A DNA stretch of 64,000 bases from positions 124,001 to 188,000 of the forward strand of contig DASZZM010000031.1 in NCBI GenBank assembly GCA_035544895.1, in the 5' to 3' direction. Positions within the stretch are counted from its first letter, which is position 1. Each line of letters starts with the position of its first letter. The notes beneath the pieces are model-generated. The model was not told where the DNA came from. It was given only the letters and a program-made list of their open reading frames with translations, and did not search any database. The position numbers and the translations under genes were made by a program. Below are positions 1-7,702 of the stretch, in pieces. The DNA comes from JASLEW01 sp035544895. GTDB lineage: Bacteria > Acidobacteriota > Thermoanaerobaculia > Multivoradales > UBA5704.

Positions 1-18
1 GCTCGTTCCGGGACGGAG

Positions 19-276
19 ATGAGCGGCGATATCCTGGAGGGCATCGCCCAGGTGGCGCGGGAGCACCTCGGCTGGGAAGGTCCTCTCGACCGCGGGATGC
101 GCCTGGTCGAGGACCTGCGGCTCGACTCGATTCGTCTGCTGACCCTGGCGGCCGAAGTGGAGAATCGGTTCCGCGTCCTGCTCGACGAGGCGGACGAGGC
201 CGAGATCGAGACTGTCGGCGATCTCGAGGACGTGGTGCGGAGGAAGCTCGGCCGGGCGCCCGGTGACGAGCGATAG
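19..276 (+). CDS. Acyl carrier protein
   Basis: An 85-residue protein that carries acyl chains on a phosphopantetheine arm. The attachment site is visible as LRLDSIRLL, with the modified serine at residue 37, followed by the acidic helix usual for the family. Length is normal for a stand-alone carrier protein. The ATG at 19 follows a purine-rich GGGACGGAG. The next gene, a fatty acyl-AMP ligase, starts 6 bases downstream, so the likely job is to receive the acyl group activated by that ligase. This is a specialised carrier rather than the housekeeping AcpP, because no fab genes are nearby. The divergent sequence around the serine (DSI rather than DSL) fits this. Confidence 0.9.
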   Translation: MSGDILEGIAQVAREHLGWEGPLDRGMRLVEDLRLDSIRLLTLAAEVENRFRVLLDEADEAEIETVGDLEDVVRRKLGRAPGDER

Positions 277-282
277 TGATCA

Positions 283-2043
283 ATGCGGGCTGAGACGGTC
301 AACGACTACCTGGAGCGGGCGGGCCGCCATCCCGAGGGCGGCCTGCGCCTGCTCGACCGCAACGAGCGCGCGCGCTGGGCGGGCTGGGCGGAGGTGCGCG
401 AGCGCGCTCTCGCGGTCTGCGGCGGCCTGCAGGCGCTCGGCGTCCGGCGCGGTGAGAGGGTGGCCCTGGTCTTTCCGACCGGGCTCGACTTCTTCACCGC
501 TTTCTTCGGCATCCTCCTCGCGGGGGCGGTGCCCGTCCCCCTCTATCCGCCGGTGCGGCTCGGCCGCCTGAGCGAGTACCTGCGCCGCACCGCGCGCATG
601 GTGGGGGCCGTCCGCGCCCGCCTGGTCCTGGCCGATCCGCGGGTCAAGCGGCTGCTCGGCACCGCGGTGGCCGCCGCGCCCGCCGAGAAAGGCTGCCGGA
701 CCCTCGCCGAGCTGCCGCGCGAGCGCGGCGCCGTGGTGCGGCCGGAGGCGGGCGACCTCGCACTGGTGCAGTTCTCGTCGGGCACCACAGTCGCCCCCAA
801 GGCAGTCGCCCTCAGCCACCGCGCGCTGGTCGCGCAGACCGAGATCTTGAACGGGTTCTGGCACGACAGCGCCGCGCTACGCCATAGCTGCGTGAGCTGG
901 CTGCCCCTCTATCACGACATGGGACTCATCGGCTGCGTCCTGCCCGCACTGTCGCGCGACGCCTCGCTGACCCTGCTCCCGCCCGAGCTCTTCGTGGCGC
1001 GGCCGGCCCTCTGGCTGCGCGCCATCTCGCGCTACCGGGCGACCATCTCGCCCGCTCCCAACTTCGGCTACGGCCTGTGCGTAACCCGCGTCGCGGACTC
1101 CGAGATGGAGGGCGTCGACCTCTCCGGGTGGCGCACCGCGCTCAACGGCGCCGAGCCGGTCGCGCCGGTGGTACTCCGCGCCTTCATCGAGCGCTTCCGC
1201 CACAGCGGGCTCGATCCATCCGCGTTGACCCCGGTCTACGGCCTGTCGGAAGCGGCGCTGGCGGTCACCTTCTCTCCCCTCGGACGGCCGTTTCGCAGTT
1301 TGCGCTTCGACCGCGAAGCGCTCGCCCGCGAGGGCCTGGCGCGCCCGCGGCTGGAGGGGCGGGAGGTCGTATCGGTGGGCAGGCCGGTACCGGGGTTTCG
1401 CCTGCGCGTCCTCGACGCGGCCGGCGCCGAGCTGCCGGAGGGGAAGGTCGGACGAGTATGGGTGCGGGGACCGTCCCTGATGGAAGGCTACCTGGGGGAT
1501 CCGGAAGCGACGGCGCGCGTGATGCGCGGCGGCTGGCTGGACACCGGCGACCTCGGATTCATGTACCAGGAAGAGCTCTATCTGACCGGGCGCGCCAAGG
1601 ACGTCATCATCCTGCGCGGCCGCAATCACTCTCCCGAGGAGATCGAGCGCGCCGTCGACGGGGTGCCGGGGGCTCGCACCGGCTGCAGTGTGGCGGTGAG
1701 CTGGCTGCCCGAAGAGGCCGGCGGCGAGGTGCTGGCGCTCTTCGTCGAGCGCGCGCGGCAGGCCACCGCGCGGGAGATCGAGGCCCTGCCCGAGGCCTGC
1801 CGCGGCGCGGTCCTGGGTGCCACCGGGCTCGCCCTCGACCGGGTCGAAGTCCTGGAGCCGGGGACCCTGCCGCGCACCTCGTCGGGCAAGCTGCGGCGCG
1901 CCGAGGCGTTGCGCCTGTTCCTGGGTGGCGAGCTGGCGCCGCCGGCGCCGGTCACCGCCCTGCGCATGGCGGGAGCGATGGCGCGCTCCAGCCTGGCTTA
2001 TGCCCGTCTCAAGTGGGCGAACCGCGAGGGGGGAAGTGGTTGA
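283..2043 (+). CDS. Fatty acyl-AMP ligase (FAAL/FadD32-like)
   Basis: A 586-residue adenylate-forming enzyme expected to activate a fatty acid as acyl-AMP and pass it to a carrier protein. Visible family motifs are the ATP-loop LVQFSSGTTVAPKAV (residues 161-175), a YGLSEA motif in the middle, LDTGDLGF, the hinge GRAKDVIILRGRNHSPEE, and the C-terminal PRTSSGKLRR holding the catalytic lysine. The VPLYPP segment near residue 85 is typical of FAAL proteins rather than acyl-CoA ligases. It sits between an acyl carrier protein and an FAD oxidoreductase whose GTG start overlaps its stop, so the three probably form one operon. The product of the pathway cannot be named from this window because the cassette appears to continue upstream. 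Confidence 0.9.
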   Translation: MRAETVNDYLERAGRHPEGGLRLLDRNERARWAGWAEVRERALAVCGGLQALGVRRGERVALVFPTGLDFFTAFFGILLAGAVPVPLYPPVRLGRLSEYLRRTARMVGAVRARLVLADPRVKRLLGTAVAAAPAEKGCRTLAELPRERGAVVRPEAGDLALVQFSSGTTVAPKAVALSHRALVAQTEILNGFWHDSAALRHSCVSWLPLYHDMGLIGCVLPALSRDASLTLLPPELFVARPALWLRAISRYRATISPAPNFGYGLCVTRVADSEMEGVDLSGWRTALNGAEPVAPVVLRAFIERFRHSGLDPSALTPVYGLSEAALAVTFSPLGRPFRSLRFDREALAREGLARPRLEGREVVSVGRPVPGFRLRVLDAAGAELPEGKVGRVWVRGPSLMEGYLGDPEATARVMRGGWLDTGDLGFMYQEELYLTGRAKDVIILRGRNHSPEEIERAVDGVPGARTGCSVAVSWLPEEAGGEVLALFVERARQATAREIEALPEACRGAVLGATGLALDRVEVLEPGTLPRTSSGKLRRAEALRLFLGGELAPPAPVTALRMAGAMARSSLAYARLKWANREGGSG

Positions 2044-3151
2044 CCTGGTGATCGTGGGCGGCGGCCCGGCCGGTCTCGCCACCGCCATCCGCGCGCGGCA
2101 GGCCGGGCTCTCGGTGCAGGTGCTCGAACGCTCCCGCCCGCCCATCGACAAGCCCTGTGGCGAGGGGTTGATGCCCGATGCCGTGGCGCGGCTGCGCGAG
2201 ATCGGCGTCGATCTCGCCGCGGCCGAGGCCCGGCCCTTCCGCGGCATCCGCTACCACGACGACGACGGTCATACGGTGGCCGAAGGGCTCTTCCCCGGCG
2301 CCGGCGGCTGGGGAGTGCGGCGGCCTTATCTCCATGCCGCCCTGGTGCGCTGCGCCGAGCGCGCCGGAGTCGGCCTCTGCTGGGGGGTCGCCGCGCACGG
2401 CCTCGCAGGCGGCGGCGTCGAGACCAGCAGCGGGGAAAGGCTCGCGGCGCGCTGGATCGCGGGCGCCGACGGCCTGCACTCAGGGGTGCGGCGCTGGGCC
2501 GGGCTGGCCGGCAAGGCCGTCACGCGGTACCGGCGCTTCGGGGTGCGGCGCCACTATGCGCGGGAGCCCTGGAGCGATTTCGTCGAGGTTCACTGGGGGC
2601 CGGGCTGCGAGGCCTATGTGACCCCGGTGGGGCCGCGGCTGGTCGGCATCGCGCTGCTCTGGGCGGACGCGAAGCGGCGCTTCGACGACCTGCTGGCACA
2701 TTTTCCGGCGCTCGCCGCGCGCCTGGAAGGGGCGCCGGTCGCCTCGCGGGACCGCGGGGCCGGACCGCTCGAGCAGCGGGTGCGCGCCGTCTGCCGGGGC
2801 AACGTGGCGCTGGTGGGCGATGCCGCGGGCTACCTGGATGCGATCACCGGAGAAGGCCTGGCCGTGGCGCTGCACCAATCCGCGGCCCTAGTCGCGGCGC
2901 TGGCCGGCGGCGATCTGGCGCCCTACGCCGCCGCGCATCGGCGCATCGGGCGGCTTCCCGGCAACCTCACCGCCCTGATGCTCGCCCTGGAGAAGCGGCC
3001 ATGGTTGCGCCGGCGCGCCGTGCGCGCGCTGGCCGCCGAGCCGGCCCTTTTCTCGCGCCTGCTCGGCATCCACGGTCGCACCCTCGCCCCGCGCCGCCTG
3101 GGCATGGATGGCGCGCTCCGCCTGGCCTGGCGCCTCGTGGTTGCCTCATGA
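2036..3151 (+). CDS. FAD-dependent oxidoreductase, geranylgeranyl reductase/monooxygenase-like
   Basis: A 371-residue flavoprotein. The N-terminus has the dinucleotide-binding loop VDLVIVGGGPAG, followed by an EGLMPDAV-like segment, and near residue 262 the second FAD motif GDAAGYLDAITGEGLAVAL. This layout is that of the geranylgeranyl reductase and aromatic hydroxylase superfamily. The open frame extends far upstream inside the ligase gene, but the GTG at 2036 puts the nucleotide-binding strand at the N-terminus as expected and gives an 8-base overlap with the ligase stop. Its place in the cassette suggests that it reduces or hydroxylates the carrier-bound or released lipid. The substrate is unknown. 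Confidence 0.85.
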   Translation: MVDLVIVGGGPAGLATAIRARQAGLSVQVLERSRPPIDKPCGEGLMPDAVARLREIGVDLAAAEARPFRGIRYHDDDGHTVAEGLFPGAGGWGVRRPYLHAALVRCAERAGVGLCWGVAAHGLAGGGVETSSGERLAARWIAGADGLHSGVRRWAGLAGKAVTRYRRFGVRRHYAREPWSDFVEVHWGPGCEAYVTPVGPRLVGIALLWADAKRRFDDLLAHFPALAARLEGAPVASRDRGAGPLEQRVRAVCRGNVALVGDAAGYLDAITGEGLAVALHQSAALVAALAGGDLAPYAAAHRRIGRLPGNLTALMLALEKRPWLRRRAVRALAAEPALFSRLLGIHGRTLAPRRLGMDGALRLAWRLVVAS

Positions 3152-3257
3152 CCAGAACCCTGCCCTCCCCCCGCCGGACATACTCCGGCGAACCCCGAGA
3201 TGCTGTAGGCGGGGCCGCCAACGAACCCGAGGACGAAACGGCTGGTGCGCAGGCGGG

Positions 3258-3366
3258 CGGGGGCGTCCCCTTCCCCCCCGGCGACCGCCGGGCAGGGACC
3301 CGGCGGCTTCCGAAGACCGGGAAGGGGACCGAGAGGGGTTGCGTGGGGCGATCCAATAGATGCATT
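3258..3366 (-). repeat. Dispersed GC-rich repeat, copy A (interrupted)
   Basis: Read on the minus strand this segment runs GCATCTATTGGATCGCCCC, then CAACCCCTC, CCCCTTCCC, and ends GGGGGGGAAGGGGACGCCCC. The same order of blocks occurs at 6783 and 39951 on the plus strand. Copy A differs because the short hairpin loop between CCCCTTCCC and GGGAAGGGG is replaced by about 35 bases that contain the palindrome GCCGGGCAGGGACCCGGC (3287-3304). It lies between the oxidoreductase and the YceI gene in an otherwise gene-free 269-base gap. Confidence 0.7.
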
Positions 3367-3420
3367 AGGTAGTCCACCACCGCCACTTCGCGGTGACGTT
3401 TCCTGCTAGGAGGCTTGAAG

Positions 3421-4086
3421 ATGTCCAGGCTTCATTCCAGGCTTCAGTCCGTCCTCTTCGCGATCGCCCTGTCGTTGCCCGCCGGCGCTTCCGCCGAGCT
3501 CCTGACGCTCGAGCTCGACCCGGCCAAGACGACCGTCCAGTTCGGCTTCGGCGCCACCTTGCAGCACGTCACCGGGGACCTGCGCTTCCAGCAAGGGTCG
3601 ATCCGGTTCGATACGGACACCGGCGCCGCAAGCGGCCAGCTTGTGGTCGACGCCACCAGCGCCAAGACCGGCGTGGGCCGCCGCGACCGCAAGATGCATC
3701 AGAAGATCCTGGAGAGCGCGCGCTTCCCCAAGGTCATCTTCGCGGTGGACCGCATCGACGGCAAGCTCAACCGCAACGGGCGCAACGAGCTGCAGCTGCA
3801 TGGCATGCTCGAGCTGCACGGCGTCCGCCGCCCTGCCTCCATGCCCGTCGTGGCGACGGTGCGGGGCGACCGGGTCACCGCCTCCGGCTACCTGGTGGTG
3901 CCGTACCTGGAGTGGGGGATGAGGGACCCCAGCTATCTCCTCCTGCGCGTCCAGAAAGAGGTCAGAGTGACGGTCAGCACCGCCGGCCACCTGACCAGCG
4001 CCGCGGCACCGGGCACGCCTTCGCCCGGCCGGTCGGCGGCGCGCGGCTTGGCTATTCGTACTTCAAGGCGACGTGCGGGTCGATGA
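3421..4086 (+). CDS. YceI-like periplasmic lipid-binding protein
   Basis: A 221-residue secreted protein of the YceI family, whose lipocalin-like barrel binds isoprenoid or other amphiphilic lipids. A signal peptide (residues 1-25, ending ASA) precedes the family core: LELDPAKTTVQFGFGATLQHV, a KTGVGRRDRKMHQKIL segment, FPKVIFAV and LELHGVRRP. A shorter TTG frame starts at 3415, but AGGAGG at 3408-3413 lies 7 bases before the ATG at 3421, which I chose. The last 20 or so residues are basic and unlike the family. The 3' end overlaps the convergent permease gene by 35 bases, so this tail may have been gained by stop-codon loss. Confidence 0.88.
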   Translation: MSRLHSRLQSVLFAIALSLPAGASAELLTLELDPAKTTVQFGFGATLQHVTGDLRFQQGSIRFDTDTGAASGQLVVDATSAKTGVGRRDRKMHQKILESARFPKVIFAVDRIDGKLNRNGRNELQLHGMLELHGVRRPASMPVVATVRGDRVTASGYLVVPYLEWGMRDPSYLLLRVQKEVRVTVSTAGHLTSAAAPGTPSPGRSAARGLAIRTSRRRAGR

Positions 4087-6694
4087 AGGCGGCGCGGCGG
4101 GCGGGGATGAAGCTGGCCGCCAGCGCCACGGCGCCGAGCAGCAGCGAGACGATGGCGAAGATGAGAGGGTCGGTGGCGCTGACCGCGAACAGCAGGCTCG
4201 CCAGGACGCGGGTGAGAGCGAGGGCACCCGCCAGGCCGAGCCCAATCCCCGCCAGGGCGAGGTTGGCCCCTTGGCCGACGACCAATCGCAGGACGTCGGA
4301 GCGCCGAGCGCCGAGTGCCATGCGCACGCCGATCTCATGCGTGCGCTGCGCCACCGAGTAGGCGATGACGCCGTAGATCCCGATGGCCGCCAGCAATACC
4401 GCGGCGGCCGCGAAGGCGGCCAGCAAGAAGGTGCGGAAGCGCGGCTGCGCGACAGAATCCGCCAAAGCCTGCTCCATGGTTGCCACGTGGCTGGCGACGA
4501 CGTTGCGATCGAGCGATTGGATCTCGCGGCGCAGAAGCGGCGCGAGACTCGCCGCGGCGGCCGCCGAGCGCACCGCCAGGAACTGTCTCTGGCCGCCGCT
4601 CTGGGCAGCCGGCTGGTAATAGGCGGCGGCCAGCGGGCTGGAGAGCCCGAGGTAGCGGGTGTTGCCGACCACGCCGACGATCTCCATGTAAGGGCTGCCG
4701 CTGAGCTCGGGGCCGCTCTCTTTGATCCGCTGGCCGAGCGGGTTCTGCCCGGCGAAGTCGCGGCGGGCCATGGCCTCGCTGATGATCGCCACCGGCGGTG
4801 AGCCCTGCCGGTCGCGCTGGTCGAAGAAACGGCCCGCGAGGAGCGGGATTCCAAGCGTGCGGAAGTAGTCGGGGCTCACCTGCGGCGCCGAGACGATGGG
4901 GTTGAGCTCTCCGGGGCCGAGCGGCCGGCCCGCGATCACGTAGGTGTCGGCGTTTCCTTCGCGGTCGGGCGGGAGGCTGTCGGAGGTGGCGGCGTATTCG
5001 ACGCCGGGCAGGTGACGAACCCGCTCGAGCAGCCGCTCATAGAACGCGACTGAAATCTTGTCGTCGCGGTACTTGGCGGCGCTCGGCGAGATCTGCATGG
5101 TCAGGACCCGGTCTGGCGGGACCAGGCCCGTCTTGACCTGCTGCAGCAAGACGAAGCTGCGTAGGAAGAGCGCCGCGCCGGCAAGGAGAAGCAGCGACAG
5201 GGCGATCTCGGACACGACCAGGGCCGCGCGGGTGCGCCGGCGCGCGGCGCTCGCCGTATTGCCCCGGCCACCCTCCTTGAGCGACCCGGCGAGGCCGGCG
5301 CGGGAGCTCTGGAGGGCCGGCGCCAGGCCGAACAGAACCCCCGTGAGCAGGGAGACCAGCAGGGTGAAGGCGAGCACACTGGCATCGAGATGGATCTCCT
5401 GGATGCGCGGCAGGTTGCCGGGGTTCCACATCCGCAGAAGCTCGATCCCGCCGGCGGCCACGGCGACGCCCGCCGCGCCACCCGTCACGGCGAGGAGCGC
5501 GCTTTCGGTGAGGAGCTGGCGAAGCAGACGGGCACGTCCGGCTCCCAGCCCAAGGCGCACGGCCATCTCGCGCTCGCGCACCGTGGCCCGCGCCAGCAGC
5601 AGGTTGGCCACGTTGACCGCCGCGATCAGCAGCACCAGGGACACGGCGCCGAAGAGCACCAGGAGGGCAGGACGCGAGCCTGCCACGATCGCCTCGCGCA
5701 GCGGCACCACCGGGAAGGTGAGCCGGGATGTTCGCGGGTCCGCCAGCTCGATGCGGCGAGCGATGGCATTGGTCTCGGTCTGCGCCTGCGCCAGCGTCAC
5801 CCCGGGCCGGAGGCGCGCCAGGCCATAGTAGAAGAAGGGGCCCCGCCGCTTGGGCGGTTCGAACAGGAGGTTGGTCCACAGCTCGCTGTCAATCCGGGGA
5901 AAGTGAAAGTCCGCGCGCATCACCCCGACGATGGTCCAGGGGTTGCCGTCGACGGTAATCGTCCCGCCGATGGCGGCCGGGCTGCCGCCGAAACGCCGCC
6001 GCCACAGAACTTCGGAGAGGACTGCCAGCCTCTGCGCCGATTGGCCGTCCTCGCCGGGACGGAAGACGCGGCCGAGAAGCGGGCGCACGCGCAGAGCGGA
6101 GAAGAAGCCCGCCGTCACCGCGGCGCCCGAGACCTCTTCCGGCTCGCTCGTGCCGGTGAGGTCGAAGCGCTTCCTGGTGAAGACCGCCGGGTCTTCGACG
6201 GCATGGTTGCCCGCCCGCCAGTCCACGTAGTCGGCCAGGCAGAGGGTGCCGTGCGGGAAGTTCGACCGCGCGAAGTGCCTGAAGACCATGACCAGGCGGC
6301 CCGCGTCCGGATAGGGCAGGGGACGAAGCAGGACGCCGTGGATGACGCTGAACATGGCGCTGTTGGCGCCGATTCCCAGCGCCAGCGCCAGGACCGCCAC
6401 CGTGGCGAAGCCCGGGCTTCTCGCCAGCAGGCGGACGCCATAGCGCAGGTCCAGGACCAGGACGTCGAGGAAGGCGCCCAACCGCGCCCCGCGCACGCGC
6501 TCCTTGACCTGCTCGACGCCGCCGAGCTCGAGCCGCGCCGCCCGCCGCGCCGCCTGCGGGCTCATGCCCGCCCGCATCTTCTCGTCGGCCAGCAACGCCA
6601 GGTAAGCCGCGAGCTCGTCGTCGAGCTCCCGTTCGACGCGGCCCTTGCGCGACAGGTTCCGCCACAAGCTGGAAAGCCGGGGCAAGATGGGCAT
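4052..6694 (-). CDS. ADOP-type ABC transporter permease (duplicated MacB/FtsX)
   Basis: An 880-residue membrane protein with the layout of the acidobacterial duplicated orphan permeases. An N-terminal cytosolic prefix (residues about 1-75) is followed by two successive units, each made of a MacB-type periplasmic domain and an FtsX-like permease domain. The first unit starts with LRYGVRLLARSPGFATVAVL and GIGANSAMFSVIHGVLLRPLP; the second ends with THEIGVRMALGARRSDVLRLV. No ATPase is encoded beside it, as is usual for these orphan permeases. A PadR regulator lies 174 bases upstream on the same strand, the usual partner arrangement, with a dispersed repeat between them. The transported substrate is unknown. 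Confidence 0.93.
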   Translation of the reverse strand: MPILPRLSSLWRNLSRKGRVERELDDELAAYLALLADEKMRAGMSPQAARRAARLELGGVEQVKERVRGARLGAFLDVLVLDLRYGVRLLARSPGFATVAVLALALGIGANSAMFSVIHGVLLRPLPYPDAGRLVMVFRHFARSNFPHGTLCLADYVDWRAGNHAVEDPAVFTRKRFDLTGTSEPEEVSGAAVTAGFFSALRVRPLLGRVFRPGEDGQSAQRLAVLSEVLWRRRFGGSPAAIGGTITVDGNPWTIVGVMRADFHFPRIDSELWTNLLFEPPKRRGPFFYYGLARLRPGVTLAQAQTETNAIARRIELADPRTSRLTFPVVPLREAIVAGSRPALLVLFGAVSLVLLIAAVNVANLLLARATVREREMAVRLGLGAGRARLLRQLLTESALLAVTGGAAGVAVAAGGIELLRMWNPGNLPRIQEIHLDASVLAFTLLVSLLTGVLFGLAPALQSSRAGLAGSLKEGGRGNTASAARRRTRAALVVSEIALSLLLLAGAALFLRSFVLLQQVKTGLVPPDRVLTMQISPSAAKYRDDKISVAFYERLLERVRHLPGVEYAATSDSLPPDREGNADTYVIAGRPLGPGELNPIVSAPQVSPDYFRTLGIPLLAGRFFDQRDRQGSPPVAIISEAMARRDFAGQNPLGQRIKESGPELSGSPYMEIVGVVGNTRYLGLSSPLAAAYYQPAAQSGGQRQFLAVRSAAAAASLAPLLRREIQSLDRNVVASHVATMEQALADSVAQPRFRTFLLAAFAAAAVLLAAIGIYGVIAYSVAQRTHEIGVRMALGARRSDVLRLVVGQGANLALAGIGLGLAGALALTRVLASLLFAVSATDPLIFAIVSLLLGAVALAASFIPARRAAFIDPHVALKYE

Positions 6695-6782
6695 CGAGAT
6701 CCTTTCTTTCTAGTTGGCGCCGCCCGGTGGGCGGCCCCGGCATGAAACGGCGCTCGCTAACTGGCGATGGTGGCCTCAGATC

Positions 6783-6868
6783 TATCGGATCTCCCCCCGG
6801 AACCCCTCGATCCCCTTCCCTCCCCTCCGGGGGGGAAGGGGACGCCCTCTCGGGGCAGGAGTCTTGTT
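6783..6868 (+). repeat. Dispersed GC-rich repeat, copy B
   Basis: The segment contains TCTATCGGATCTCCCCCC, AACCCCTCGATCCCCTTCCC and GGGGGGGAAGGGGACGCCC in order. It matches copy C at 39951 almost base for base over about 65 bases and matches copy A more loosely. CCCCTTCCC and GGGAAGGGG can pair around a short CCCCTCCGGGG loop. It sits between the PadR gene and the ADOP permease gene, both on the minus strand, so it would be in their transcript if they are co-transcribed. Confidence 0.75.
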
Positions 6869-7219
6869 TTAGGTGGCCTGGAGAGCGCTCGCGATCGCCA
6901 GCGAGATTCGCCGCCACTGCGCGGTTTCGGTTTCGAGCTGGCGCTGTCCCGCCCGGGAGAGGCGGTAGTACTTGGCCCGGCGGTTGTTCTCGGACTCTCC
7001 CCAGGACGAGCTGAGCCAGCCCGCTTCCTCCATGCGGTGCAGGGCAGGGAAGAGCGAGCCAGGCTTGACCTGAAAGGTCCCGCGCGTGATCTGCTCGATG
7101 CGGCGCGACACCCCGAGGCCATGCATCTCTCCCAGCGCCAGCGCCTTCAAGATCAGCAGGTCGAGCGTCCCCTGGAGCAGGTTGGTCTGGCTCACCGTCG
7201 GGTCCCGCGTCTCCGTCAT
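6869..7219 (-). CDS. PadR family transcriptional regulator
   Basis: A 116-residue winged-helix repressor. The core matches the family: LLQGTLDLLILKALALGEMHG, a recognition region with VKPGSLFPALHRMEEAGWL, and the wing NRRAKYYRLSRAGQ near the end. The frame is open for 14 codons further upstream, but the ATG at 7219 has AGGAGGT 9 bases before it and starts with MTETRD, so this start is preferred. The gene precedes the ADOP permease on the same strand, the common pairing in acidobacteria, so it probably represses itself and that permease. A strong candidate promoter with repeated CTATAGG boxes lies upstream (7228-7280). Confidence 0.93.
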   Translation of the reverse strand: MTETRDPTVSQTNLLQGTLDLLILKALALGEMHGLGVSRRIEQITRGTFQVKPGSLFPALHRMEEAGWLSSSWGESENNRRAKYYRLSRAGQRQLETETAQWRRISLAIASALQAT

Positions 7220-7251
7220 CTCCGGCGCACCTCCTATAGGTATTCTGTATG

Positions 7252-7280
7252 ACGCTACCACCGCACCTATAGCCTGTCAA
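7252..7280 (-). promoter_or_regulatory. Candidate promoter/operator of the PadR gene
   Basis: On the minus strand a perfect TTGACA (7275-7280) is followed after 17 bases by TAGCGT (7252-7257), which carries an upstream TG as in extended -10 elements. CTATAGG occurs twice: inside the spacer (about 7267-7272) and again just before the ribosome site (about 7234-7239). The doubled box is a plausible PadR operator. The -10 match is only partial, so this is a candidate. Confidence 0.45.
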
Positions 7281-7588
7281 TAGGAGTGGGATCTCTCCGA
7301 GGCTCCGCGTTTGACCAAGTGGAAGCGGTGGTTGGGCCTCAGGCGGCCCCTCGCAGTCCCCGGGGAGGACAGCGTCCTCGCTCCTTCTCCCCTTCTGAAG
7401 ACTGGCCTGTAGGGCGTCGCCGCCATGGCCCTCCGCGAAGCGGATCGATCTCCACGCGGTTCATTGGTGAGAGCAAATGCTGAATGAATGAGAGACCCAA
7501 GGCTAGCGGTAGTCCGGCGCAATCTCTTTCCTCGGAAGCGCTTAAGTCTATGAAGAATAAAGCGAACGGGCTGCCCCTCGATCATGCA

Positions 7589-7617
7589 CAACATTTCTGT
7601 TGACAACAAATCTGTTG
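7589..7617 (+). promoter_or_regulatory. Tandem palindromes upstream of the giant secreted protein
   Basis: Two copies of the palindrome CAACA-N4-TGTTG lie 15 bases apart: CAACATTTCTGTTG (7589-7602) and CAACAAATCTGTTG (7604-7617). They stand about 90-115 bases before the start of the 2138-residue protein. They overlap a TTGACA hexamer at 7600-7605. Two identically spaced palindromes over a -35 region look like a repressor or activator site. The binding protein is not known. Confidence 0.5.
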
Positions 7618-7629
7618 TTGGTGTAGTCT
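7600..7629 (+). promoter_or_regulatory. Candidate promoter of the giant secreted protein gene
   Basis: TTGACA at 7600-7605 is a perfect -35 hexamer. TAGTCT at 7624-7629 is a weak -10 after an 18-base spacer. The gene start at 7703 has GGAGG 5 bases upstream, leaving a leader of about 65 bases. The overlap with the two CAACA-N4-TGTTG palindromes supports a regulated promoter here. Confidence 0.4.
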
Positions 7630-7702
7630 TTTGCGGTAGGGAAATCAGGGCCCCGGTGCCAACTCAAGGTCTCGGGCTTGGTTTCCTCGTCTGGAGGTCC
7701 TG

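Noticed and set aside
3148..3372. An ATGA-coupled small frame directly after the FAD oxidoreductase
   Set aside because: Most of it is the dispersed repeat copy A and the translation has no protein character. It might mark where a fourth cassette gene was displaced, but that cannot be shown here.
7277..7609. A 110-codon minus-strand frame in the gap before the giant gene
   Set aside because: There is no ribosome site or domain, and it covers the tandem palindromes and promoter of the giant gene.
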